A stretch of 5,461 bases of DNA from Neisseriaceae bacterium. Its GTDB lineage: Bacteria > Pseudomonadota > Gammaproteobacteria > Burkholderiales > Neisseriaceae. Positions within the stretch are counted from its first letter, which is position 1, and each line of letters begins with the position of its first letter. A model generated the notes under the pieces. It saw only the letters and a list, made by a program, of their open reading frames with translations. It had not been told where the DNA came from and searched no databases. Shown piece after piece: positions 1 to 5,320 of the stretch. The translations under genes and the position numbers were made by a program. The stretch covers positions 1 through 5,461 of the forward strand of contig JAFSQZ010000210.1 of the NCBI GenBank assembly GCA_017446355.1, in the 5' to 3' direction.

Positions 1-549
1 ATCAGGCGTTTTGGGCATATTCGCCCCGAAGTTTTGTCCTGCGTGCTGTTTGATGAGATTTTGATATTCAGGCAGCCTGAAAAGTTTATCCAAATTCATT
101 CGCTCACGAATGGCGACAAATTCCATTTCAGGCGTAATAATGCCCTGCTTGGCATAATACATTTGCGTTACACACTGCCCAGATTTCGCTTTTCGTGGTT
201 TTCGTGTATTCGGAAAACGAATATCATCTAATGATTGATTATTCAAGCGTTTTTTGCCGTAATCGCTTGATAATTCAGACAAAACCTGCGTATCGCCCCG
301 TTGTTCAATCCACATAGAACGAATATCGGGCGAGCCTTTTTGTAAATCAATCACTGCATTATCATCGCCATAAACGCCTGACGAATCATACACAGGAATG
401 GGCGGATTTTGCTCCACGCCATTGTCGGTAATCGTGTCCGACTGCGAAATCTCACGATACGGCACACGCAAATCATCATTCAGGTAGCCTGAAAGATATT
501 TGCGTTGCGAGTTGGGAAAAGGAATGTGTAACGATAAAGATTTGTCCAT
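1..549 (-). CDS. thiC: ThiC, phosphomethylpyrimidine synthase, N-terminal part (gene continues past left edge)
   Basis: The minus strand is open from an ATG at 549-547 to the window edge: 183 codons with no stop. ThiC is a cytoplasmic radical-SAM iron-sulfur enzyme that converts aminoimidazole ribotide to hydroxymethylpyrimidine phosphate for thiamine synthesis. The translation follows the family closely: FPNSQRKY near residue 12, RVPYREI near 28, IPVYDSSGVYGD near 51, the WIEQRGDT and SSDYGKKRL blocks near residues 80-100, then MYYAKQGIITPEMEFVAIRE near 130-149 at the start of the catalytic domain. Family members are about 600-650 residues, so roughly the first 30% is present and the cysteine cluster lies outside the window. 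The start is supported by AAGGG at 561-557, seven bases upstream, and by the match to the known N-terminus. A TPP riboswitch precedes it. Two DUS copies lie inside the coding region. Recognition is secure; whether the rest of the gene is intact cannot be judged. Confidence 0.95.
   Translation of the reverse strand, partial: MDKSLSLHIPFPNSQRKYLSGYLNDDLRVPYREISQSDTITDNGVEQNPPIPVYDSSGVYGDDNAVIDLQKGSPDIRSMWIEQRGDTQVLSELSSDYGKKRLNNQSLDDIRFPNTRKPRKAKSGQCVTQMYYAKQGIITPEMEFVAIRERMNLDKLFRLPEYQNLIKQHAGQNFGANMPKTPD
67..81. repeat. DNA uptake sequence, 15-base palindromic form, inside thiC
   Basis: TTCAGGCAGCCTGAA on the plus strand. The plus strand carries AGGCAGCCTGAA (70-81, the Kingella-type dialect) and the minus strand AGGCTGCCTGAA (78-67, the Simonsiella-type dialect). 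In thiC it is read exactly in frame as Phe-Arg-Leu-Pro-Glu. Such 12-mers are recognised by the minor pilin ComP during transformation in Neisseriaceae. Confidence 0.85.
479..493 (-). repeat. Variant DNA uptake sequence (Eikenella-like dialect) inside thiC
   Basis: The minus strand reads TTCAGGCTACCTGAA, containing AGGCTACCTGAA (490-479). This differs by one base from the Simonsiella-type 12-mer and equals the dialect described for Eikenella. Here it is read in another thiC frame (Ser-Gly-Tyr-Leu-Asn). Unlike the other copies, the change breaks the palindrome. It may simply be a copy with one mutation. Confidence 0.6.
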
Positions 550-604
550 TGTCAAGCCCTTGTATGTAAAAAATATTCAGAAACAAGGGCTTATCGTTGA
601 TAAG
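550..604 (-). promoter_or_regulatory. Expression platform of the thiC riboswitch: hairpin sequestering the ribosome binding site
   Basis: On the minus strand AAGCCCTTGT (592-583) is perfectly complementary to ACAAGGGCTT (563-554), giving a 10-bp stem with a 19-base loop. The distal arm contains the AAGGG ribosome binding site (561-557) of the thiC ATG at 549. No run of T follows the hairpin, so it is read as a translational block rather than a terminator. A smaller hairpin, CTTATC/GATAAG (604-599 with 595-590), joins it to the aptamer. The pairing is seen directly; the regulatory role is inferred from position and from the riboswitch upstream. Confidence 0.75.
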
Positions 605-702
605 AAAACTCTCCACGGCGGTATTAACCGCATCGGATTGTAAGGGTGTTTCTCAACCGTTTATTGTTATTCACAACAAAAACAGTACCCCTGTTTCTTG
701 TA
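605..702 (-). ncRNA. TPP riboswitch aptamer (THI element) upstream of thiC
   Basis: The conserved TPP aptamer blocks appear in order on the minus strand. They are GGGGT (691-687), TTGAGAAACACCC (656-644, a variant of the usual CTGAGA...ACCC) and CCGATGCGGTTAATACCGCC (636-617), then GTGGAGAG (616-609). The helices can be drawn. P1 pairs GAAAC (697-693) with GTTTT (609-605), with one G-U. P2 pairs GGGT with ACCC. P3 pairs ACTGTTT (686-680) with AAACGGT (662-656), capped by TTGTT/AACAA. P4 pairs TCC with GGA, and P5 pairs CGG with CCG around TTAATA. It precedes thiC, the classic TPP-controlled gene. Binding of thiamine pyrophosphate should lower thiC expression. Confidence 0.93.
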
Positions 703-710
703 AAAAAGCG

Positions 711-739
711 ATTATACAACGCTTTTCAGGCAGCCTGAA
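711..739 (-). promoter_or_regulatory. Probable sigma70-type promoter of thiC
   Basis: On the minus strand a perfect TATAAT (716-711) lies just upstream of the aptamer, so transcription would start near 704. Seventeen bases upstream is TTCAGG (739-734), a poor -35 box that matches TTGACA in three of six positions. The -35 hexamer is formed by one arm of the DUS palindrome at 725-739. The -10 box is convincing; the -35 is weak. Confidence 0.65.
725..739. repeat. DNA uptake sequence, 15-base palindromic form, between thiC and pta
   Basis: TTCAGGCAGCCTGAA, identical to the copy at 67-81, with the Simonsiella-type 12-mer on the minus strand (736-725) and the Kingella-type 12-mer on the plus strand (728-739). 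It is flanked by further matching bases (TTTTCAGG...CCTGAAA), so a small hairpin is possible. It supplies the putative -35 region of the thiC promoter. A weak partial copy (CTGCCTGAA) lies at 788-796. Confidence 0.85.
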
Positions 740-841
740 ACTACTACTGATGATGTTATTGTATTTGCTGTTTATTATTTACCTGCCCTGCCTGAATAAA
801 AAATGACTCATAAATAACGAAGATTTTTAACAAAATAAACA

Positions 842-870
842 TTTATTAAACCCTGTAAATACGCTATATT
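842..870 (+). promoter_or_regulatory. Possible pta promoter
   Basis: TATATT at 865-870 is a good -10 candidate, with TTTATT at 842-847 as a weak -35 seventeen bases upstream. Transcription would start near 877 and give a leader of about 29 bases. The surroundings are AT-rich, so chance matches are likely. No operator is recognisable. Confidence 0.4.
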
Positions 871-905
871 AAGCATTTTTCTGTTTGTTTTTGAAAGGTC
901 TGTTG

Positions 906-2387
906 ATGGCAAATATTTTGATTTTCCCTGTTAATCGCGCCGTTGATACACTTGCTGTTGCTCACGATGTGGCGAAATTATTTAATCAAGCTGAAGTGTT
1001 TAATCCTTTTGTGGATTTAGCGCGTACCAATGAAATGTTAAACGCTGGTAAATGCGATGATTGGTTAGACAATTTAGTGAGTGATGTAGCACAATTGAAC
1101 GCTCAACATAAAGTGATTGTGGGGGTTGCACCAGAAGATAACGTGTTGCTTGCGATGCAAAATATTGCTTTGGCAAGCACTTTTAATGCACATATTATTT
1201 TTGTCGTTAACGGTGATGATGCCGAGAAAAACAGTCAATGTGTTGCGGCAGCGAAACAGTTGTTTGTTGGTCAAAATGTTGTGTTTGCAGGCGTTATTAG
1301 CGACACAGAATCAGTTGCCCAAGATAATCAATTAACCTATTTAGGCTCTGCAACACGTTTACAAGGTATTGAACAATTGGATTGTTGCGAAACCGACCGC
1401 GTTTCGCCTGCTCAATTTCGTTTTAATATGATAGATAAAGCACGTCGCGCCAATAAACGCATTGTCTTGCCAGAAGGTGCAGAACCAAGAACCGTGCGTG
1501 CTGCGGTGATTTGTCATGAAAAAGGTATTGCGCGTTGCGTCTTATTAGCAAAACGTGAAGAAGTCAATCAAGTGGCTGCGCAACTGAATATTACGCTGCC
1601 TGAAACTTTGGAAATCATTGACCCTGCCAGTTTGGTTGAACAATATGTTGAACCTATGTGTCAATTACGAAAATCCAAAGGCTTAACGCCAGAACAGGCT
1701 CGCGAACAATTACAAGACACCGTTGTACTTGGCACAATGATGATGGCGCAAAACGATGTTGATGGTTTGGTTTCAGGTGCGGTACATACCACCGCTAATA
1801 CAATCCGTCCTGCTTTGCAATTGATTAAAACCGCGCCAAATGCCAGCATTGTTTCCAGTATTTTCTTTATGCTATTGCCTGGACAAGTGGTGGTTTATGG
1901 TGATTGTGCCGTTAATCCAAATCCTGATGCGGCGCAACTGGCTGAAATTGCCATTCAATCGGCTGACAGTGCCAAAGCATTTGGTATTGAACCACGCGTG
2001 GCAATGATTTCTTATTCCACCATCAATTCAGGCAGCGGTCCTGATGTAGACTTGGTGATTGAAGCAACGAATATTGTGCGCGAAAAACGTCCTGATTTAG
2101 CGGTTGATGGACCTTTGCAATACGATGCAGCGGTTGTCCCCAGTGTCGCACAATCCAAAGCCCCCAATAGTCCCGTTGCAGGCAAAGCCACCGTTTTTGT
2201 ATTCCCTAATTTGAGTACAGGCAACTGCACATACAAAGCCGTACAACGCAACGCGAATGTATTAAGCGTTGGTCCAATGTTGCAAGGTTTGCGCAAGCCT
2301 GTGAACGATTTATCTCGTGGTGCATTGGTGGAAGATATTGTATACACCATTGCTTTGACTGCTATTCAAGCCGAGCAAATGGCATAA
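906..2387 (+). CDS. pta: Phosphate acetyltransferase (Pta), compact form
   Basis: Pta is a cytoplasmic enzyme that interconverts acetyl-CoA plus phosphate with acetyl phosphate plus CoA; with acetate kinase it forms the acetate overflow and uptake route. The product is 493 residues. Residues about 167-490 form the PTA/PTB catalytic domain, very similar to the C-terminus of E. coli Pta: RIVLPEGAEPRTV (185-197), GLVSGAVHTTANTIRP (287-302), FFMLLPGQVVVYGDCA (320-335), SYSTINSGSG (369-378), DGPLQYDAA (401-409), SKAPNSPVAG (417-426) and GPMLQGLRKPVNDLSRGA (456-473). Residues 1-165 resemble the dethiobiotin-synthetase-like N-domain of long Pta, but without a recognisable P-loop, and the DRTGG domain is missing (E. 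coli Pta is 714 residues). The ATG at 906 is chosen because GAAAGG (893-898) lies seven bases upstream; an in-frame TTG at 885 would add seven residues but lacks a binding site. No ackA is in view. A DUS-like 12-mer lies at 1593-1604. Confidence 0.95.
   Translation: MANILIFPVNRAVDTLAVAHDVAKLFNQAEVFNPFVDLARTNEMLNAGKCDDWLDNLVSDVAQLNAQHKVIVGVAPEDNVLLAMQNIALASTFNAHIIFVVNGDDAEKNSQCVAAAKQLFVGQNVVFAGVISDTESVAQDNQLTYLGSATRLQGIEQLDCCETDRVSPAQFRFNMIDKARRANKRIVLPEGAEPRTVRAAVICHEKGIARCVLLAKREEVNQVAAQLNITLPETLEIIDPASLVEQYVEPMCQLRKSKGLTPEQAREQLQDTVVLGTMMMAQNDVDGLVSGAVHTTANTIRPALQLIKTAPNASIVSSIFFMLLPGQVVVYGDCAVNPNPDAAQLAEIAIQSADSAKAFGIEPRVAMISYSTINSGSGPDVDLVIEATNIVREKRPDLAVDGPLQYDAAVVPSVAQSKAPNSPVAGKATVFVFPNLSTGNCTYKAVQRNANVLSVGPMLQGLRKPVNDLSRGALVEDIVYTIALTAIQAEQMA
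1593..1604 (+). repeat. Near-match DNA uptake sequence inside pta
   Basis: ACGCTGCCTGAA differs at one base (second position) from AGGCTGCCTGAA. It encodes part of Thr-Leu-Pro-Glu-Thr in the linker strand of the Pta catalytic domain. It may be a decayed DUS or chance; the core CTGCCTGAA is intact. Confidence 0.4.
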
Positions 2388-2403
2388 TTCATAAAAAAAG
2401 AAA

Positions 2404-2435
2404 AGGCTGCCTGAAAATAATGTTTCAGGCAGCCT
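2404..2435 (-). terminator. Terminator built from an inverted DUS pair between pta and argJ
   Basis: AGGCTGCCTGAAA (2404-2416) pairs perfectly with TTTCAGGCAGCCT (2423-2435) around the loop ATAATG: a 13-bp stem. On the minus strand the hairpin is followed by TTTTCTTTTTTTAT (2403-2390), a good T-run, twelve bases after the argJ stop. On the plus strand, seventeen bases after the pta stop, the following AAAATCTTTT is weaker, so it probably acts in both directions but best for argJ. Each arm is one Simonsiella-type DUS, in opposite orientations; paired DUS as terminators are well known in Neisseriaceae. Confidence 0.88.
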
Positions 2436-2447
2436 AAAATCTTTTGC

Positions 2448-3665
2448 TTAACTGCGATAATCAGCGTTGATGGCAACATATTCTTTGGTTAAATCGCAGG
2501 TATAAATCGTGCATTCTGCTTGACCTTGATTTAAGTCAATAGTGATGGTGATTTCATCTTCGTTCATCACGCGCTGACCTTGTTCTTCGGTATAAGAATG
2601 GGCGCGACCTCCATTTTCTGCAACCAAAACATCGCCCAAATAAACTTTGAGTTTTTCCACATCAACCGCCGCACCAGAATAACCAATTGCAGCAAGAATT
2701 CGCCCAAGATTAGGGTCGCTGGCAGAAAAAGCAGTTTTGACCAAGGGTGAATGCGCAATGGCATAAGCCACTTGGCGTGCAGCATCACGATTCATAGCGT
2801 TGCAAACTTTAATGGTAATAAATTTGCTAGCCCCTTCGCCATCGCGCACAATAGCTTGTGCCAATTCTAGTGCCACACTGTGTAACAAATCTTTCACTTG
2901 TTGATAACGTGGATCGGCAATGTTATCAATTTCGTTTTGTTCACTTTTGCCTGTGGCAATAATAACAAAGCTATCGTTTGTGCTGGTGTCGCCATCTACG
3001 GTAATACAATTGAATGTTTCATCGGCGATTTCTTCGGTGAGTCGTTGCAAAACAGGTTGTGCAATTTTGGCATCGGTTGCAATAAAGCTTAACATCGTTG
3101 CCATATTAGGGTGAATCATACCTGCACCTTTGGCAATACCTGTTGCTTGAACAGTGTGATAATTACCAATCAATGCACTTTGATGCGCTGCTTTGGGGAC
3201 GGTGTCGGTGGTCATAATGGCACGCGCAGCATCTGCCCAGTTGGCAGGTTGCATATGCGGAATGGCATTGGTGATTTTTTCAATGGGCAAAGGCTCTAAA
3301 ATCACGCCTGTTGAAAATGGCAGCACTTGATTATCTTGGCACCCTAATTGTTCCGCTGTGGCTTGGCACATTTGCAAAGCGTGTTCACGACCTGTTGCGC
3401 CCGTACCTGCATTGGCATTACCTGTATTGATGATTAAAGCGCGTATGCCATTGTCATTGCTTAAATGTTGTTTGGAAACATTAACAGGTGCAGCACAGAA
3501 ACGATTTTGCGTAAACACTGCACCAACAGTTGCTTCTTTGCCAAGTACCATTAAGGTTAAATCAGTATGATTAGGTTTTTTGATGCCTGCTTGTGCGGTG
3601 AAAATTTGCACACCAGCAATAGGATTAAGCATTTTAGCGGTTTTTTCGGTTAAATTGATTGCCAT
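2448..3665 (-). CDS. argJ: ArgJ, glutamate N-acetyltransferase / amino-acid N-acetyltransferase precursor
   Basis: ArgJ transfers the acetyl group from N-acetylornithine to glutamate, the recycling step of arginine synthesis; bifunctional forms can also use acetyl-CoA to make N-acetylglutamate. Which form this is cannot be read from sequence alone. The product is 405 residues, normal for the family. Key signatures are INTGNANAGTG (79-89), the oxyanion-hole STGVI (118-122), KGAGMIHPNMATML (179-192) and the C-terminus INADYRS. The precursor is expected to cleave itself between Ala189 and Thr190, Thr190 becoming the N-terminal nucleophile of the beta chain. DGEGASKFI (275-283) and the SDPNLGRILAAIGYSGA block (316-332) are also typical. 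The ATG at 3665 has AAAGGA about seven bases upstream. The gene lies 69 bases after ftsY on the same strand with no convincing terminator between them, so cotranscription is plausible. It ends just before the DUS terminator shared with pta. Confidence 0.96.
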   Translation of the reverse strand: MAINLTEKTAKMLNPIAGVQIFTAQAGIKKPNHTDLTLMVLGKEATVGAVFTQNRFCAAPVNVSKQHLSNDNGIRALIINTGNANAGTGATGREHALQMCQATAEQLGCQDNQVLPFSTGVILEPLPIEKITNAIPHMQPANWADAARAIMTTDTVPKAAHQSALIGNYHTVQATGIAKGAGMIHPNMATMLSFIATDAKIAQPVLQRLTEEIADETFNCITVDGDTSTNDSFVIIATGKSEQNEIDNIADPRYQQVKDLLHSVALELAQAIVRDGEGASKFITIKVCNAMNRDAARQVAYAIAHSPLVKTAFSASDPNLGRILAAIGYSGAAVDVEKLKVYLGDVLVAENGGRAHSYTEEQGQRVMNEDEITITIDLNQGQAECTIYTCDLTKEYVAINADYRS

Positions 3666-3687
3666 AATTTATCCTTTAATCAATAGT

Positions 3688-3717
3688 TTCAGGCTGCATG
3701 AAACAAGGCTGCCTGAA
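3688..3717. repeat. DUS pair (one perfect, one degenerate) between ftsY and argJ
   Basis: AGGCTGCCTGAA at 3706-3717 is a perfect Simonsiella-type DUS on the plus strand. TTCAGGCTGCATGAA at 3688-3702 is the palindromic 15-mer with one substitution (A at 3698 for C). TTCAGGC (3688-3694) can pair with GCCTGAA (3711-3717), but only for 7 bp around a 16-base loop. On the minus strand no T-run follows, so it is a poor terminator and probably allows transcription from ftsY into argJ. Confidence 0.75.
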
Positions 3718-3734
3718 TGATTATGAATGATGTT

Positions 3735-5090
3735 TTACGCTTCATCTAATAAACTGTTTACAAAATCTTTGGCATTAAAGGGACGCAAATCATCAATGTG
3801 TTCGCCCACGCCAATATAACGCACAGGAATATTATGGTTGCTGGCAAGTGCAGCAAGTGCGCCACCTTTTGCTGTCCCATCTAGTTTGGTAACGATTAAG
3901 CCTGTTACACCGAGTGCTTCATTAAATGCACTCACTTGATTGATGGCGTTTTGTCCAATATTCGCGTCCAAAACCACAATAATTTCATGTGGTGCTTCGG
4001 GAATGGATTTTTGCACCACGCGTTTTACTTTTTTGATTTCTTCCATTAAGTGCAACTGTGTGGGCAATCGTCCTGCGGTGTCTGCCAACACAATATCAAT
4101 TTTACGTGCTTTGGCGGCTTCTATCGCATCAAAACATACCGCTGCTGAATCACCTGTTGTTTGTGAGATTACAGTAACACCGTTGCGTTGTCCCCATTCT
4201 TGTAATTGTTCGCGAGCGGCTGCACGGAATGTGTCGCCAGCAGCAAGAATCACGCTTTTGCCTTGTGCTTGAAAATATTTCGCCAGTTTGCCAATAGATG
4301 TGGTTTTGCCCGCACCGTTAATGCCTGCCATCATAATAACAAAAGGTTTTTGATTATCAGGAATAACGAGTGGTTGTTCCAAAGGCTTGATTAAATCGTA
4401 AACCGCTTCTTTTAAGGCAGCACGCAATTCATTACCGTCTTTTAAACCTTTGAGTGAAACACGATTACGCACTTCTTTCATCAGCGTTTCAGTGGCTTCA
4501 ATACCCATATCGCTGGTGAGCAACACGGTTTCTAATTCTTCGTACAAATCTTCATCAATTTTGCCACCACCAAATACGCTGGCAAGCGATTTTGCCATAT
4601 GGTTGCGCGATTTACTTAAACCTTTGGCAAGTCGCGCCGCCCAACTTTGCGCCACTTCTTCATCGCCCACAAATACTGTTGCGGCTGATGCGGCTTCGTA
4701 AGGTGGCATTAAAAGTTCTTCATTGGTTTCTTTTTTGGTTTCTTTTGTTTCTTCTTTATTTTCAGGATTTTCAGGCTGCCTGAATGTATCTTCTACTTTG
4801 TGTAAGCCTGCTTGAATACTTTCTTTGGCATCGTCCACCAAGATTTCCGCGCGCTTTTCTAATTCATCAGCTTTGTCTTTTAACGCGTCAGATAATTCAT
4901 CAACTTTGTGTAAACCTGCCTGAATGCTTTCTTTGGCATCGTCCACCAAGATTTCGGCACGCATTTCTAATTCGTCAACTTTATCTTCTATCGCATCAAC
5001 CAGTGCTTCACTTTGCGCTTTTAAGTCTTCTACGGAATCTTGTACGGCTTCTTCGGCTTTTTTGAAATGTTTTTTCAGGAATTTAAACAT
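3735..5090 (-). CDS. ftsY: FtsY, signal recognition particle receptor GTPase (PilA in older Neisseria literature)
   Basis: FtsY is the SRP receptor: at the inner membrane it binds the SRP-ribosome complex and, through paired GTP hydrolysis with Ffh, hands nascent membrane proteins to SecYEG. The product is 451 residues. Residues 1-14 (MFKFLKKHFKKAEE) look like a basic amphipathic membrane-binding helix. Residues 15-130 are the acidic variable A domain, probably helical, with a duplicated 36-residue unit (34-69 and 70-105). The N domain begins near 145, with KIDEDLYEELETVLL at 177-191. The G domain shows the P-loop GINGAGKTT (256-264), DTFRAAAREQL (286-296), DTAGRL (337-342), TKLDGTAKGG (401-410) and GVGEHIDDLRPF (427-438). 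The ATG at 5090 is chosen for its match to the usual MF-start; an in-frame TTG at 5105 would add five residues. Ribosome binding is weak: only CGAGA is close, and AAGGA lies about 29 bases upstream. A DUS is read in frame as Phe-Arg-Gln-Pro-Glu (103-107). Confidence 0.96.
   Translation of the reverse strand: MFKFLKKHFKKAEEAVQDSVEDLKAQSEALVDAIEDKVDELEMRAEILVDDAKESIQAGLHKVDELSDALKDKADELEKRAEILVDDAKESIQAGLHKVEDTFRQPENPENKEETKETKKETNEELLMPPYEAASAATVFVGDEEVAQSWAARLAKGLSKSRNHMAKSLASVFGGGKIDEDLYEELETVLLTSDMGIEATETLMKEVRNRVSLKGLKDGNELRAALKEAVYDLIKPLEQPLVIPDNQKPFVIMMAGINGAGKTTSIGKLAKYFQAQGKSVILAAGDTFRAAAREQLQEWGQRNGVTVISQTTGDSAAVCFDAIEAAKARKIDIVLADTAGRLPTQLHLMEEIKKVKRVVQKSIPEAPHEIIVVLDANIGQNAINQVSAFNEALGVTGLIVTKLDGTAKGGALAALASNHNIPVRYIGVGEHIDDLRPFNAKDFVNSLLDEA
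4770..4784. repeat. DNA uptake sequence, 15-base palindromic form, inside ftsY
   Basis: TTCAGGCTGCCTGAA on the plus strand, with the Simonsiella-type 12-mer at 4773-4784 (plus) and the Kingella-type 12-mer at 4781-4770 (minus). It falls in frame as Phe-Arg-Gln-Pro-Glu in the disordered linker after the repeat region, where the protein should tolerate an inserted or evolved motif. Confidence 0.85.
4776..4991 (-). repeat. 108-base tandem duplication within the ftsY A domain
   Basis: Two 36-codon units lie head to tail: 4991-4884 (residues 34-69) and 4883-4776 (residues 70-105). RAEILVDDAKESIQAGLHKV is identical in both copies (residues 44-63 and 80-99), preceded by DELEM or DELEK. The DNA is similar but has several synonymous changes (for example at 4806 versus 4914 and 4812 versus 4920), so the duplication is not recent or its copies have been drifting under protein-level selection. 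The pattern of acidic and hydrophobic residues suggests a long amphipathic helix. Confidence 0.9.
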
Positions 5091-5126
5091 ACACAATCTC
5101 GTCAAAAAATAAACAAAATCCTTGTT

Positions 5127-5132
5127 ATTTTA
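5127..5132 (-). promoter_or_regulatory. Possible -10 box for ftsY
   Basis: TAAAAT on the minus strand, about 37 bases upstream of the ftsY ATG, could be a -10 box. The only -35 candidate at the right distance (TTTTAA) is poor. The region is so AT-rich that other choices are equally possible. Confidence 0.25.
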
Positions 5133-5139
5133 GCTTGAT

Positions 5140-5154
5140 TTCAGGCTGCTTAAA
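5140..5154 (-). repeat. Degenerate DNA uptake sequence upstream of ftsY
   Basis: The minus strand reads AAGCAGCCTGAA (5151-5140), one base away from the Kingella-type AGGCAGCCTGAA; the plus-strand reading has two mismatches to the Simonsiella type. It appears to be a decayed copy of the palindromic 15-mer. Confidence 0.5.
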
Positions 5155-5320
5155 AGCACTTAATGATTGGAATGATATAAGGAAAGTTTTATCAAACCTT
5201 TATTGATTGTTTGCCATTTTGAACAAAACAAAGAATTTCTTTATAAAACAACAATATTAGATTCTTTATTTCGTTGTATTTTATTAAAAGAACATCTTTT
5301 ACAAAGGTTTATTTATAAAA
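5155..5320. other. AT-rich non-coding stretch upstream of ftsY
   Basis: No reading frame, RNA gene or recognised repeat family is seen here. The stretch is strongly AT-rich. An 8-base inverted repeat, AAACCTTT (5194-5201) and AAAGGTTT (5303-5310), brackets about 100 bases. It probably holds the ftsY promoter, but no single site stands out. Confidence 0.5.

Noticed and set aside
554..592. Intrinsic terminator in the thiC leader
   Set aside because: The stem is perfect, but no T-run follows it on the minus strand, and its distal arm holds the ribosome binding site; translational control fits better. The run of T lies in the loop.
597..806. A 69-codon plus-strand open frame between thiC and pta
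   Set aside because: It runs antisense through the TPP aptamer and across the thiC promoter and a DUS, lacks a ribosome binding site, and its composition is not protein-like beyond chance.
885..905. Upstream TTG start for pta (seven more residues)
   Set aside because: The GAAAGG ribosome binding site would lie inside the extension, exactly seven bases before the ATG at 906, and MANILIFP is the usual kind of N-terminus for Pta.
2012..2350. A 112-codon minus-strand open frame inside pta
   Set aside because: It overlaps the best-conserved part of the Pta catalytic domain, which clearly reads on the plus strand.
4784..5112. Several plus-strand open frames with repeated leucine-rich peptides opposite the start of ftsY
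   Set aside because: They are antisense images of the duplicated acidic segment of ftsY; the repeat explains their apparent internal similarity.
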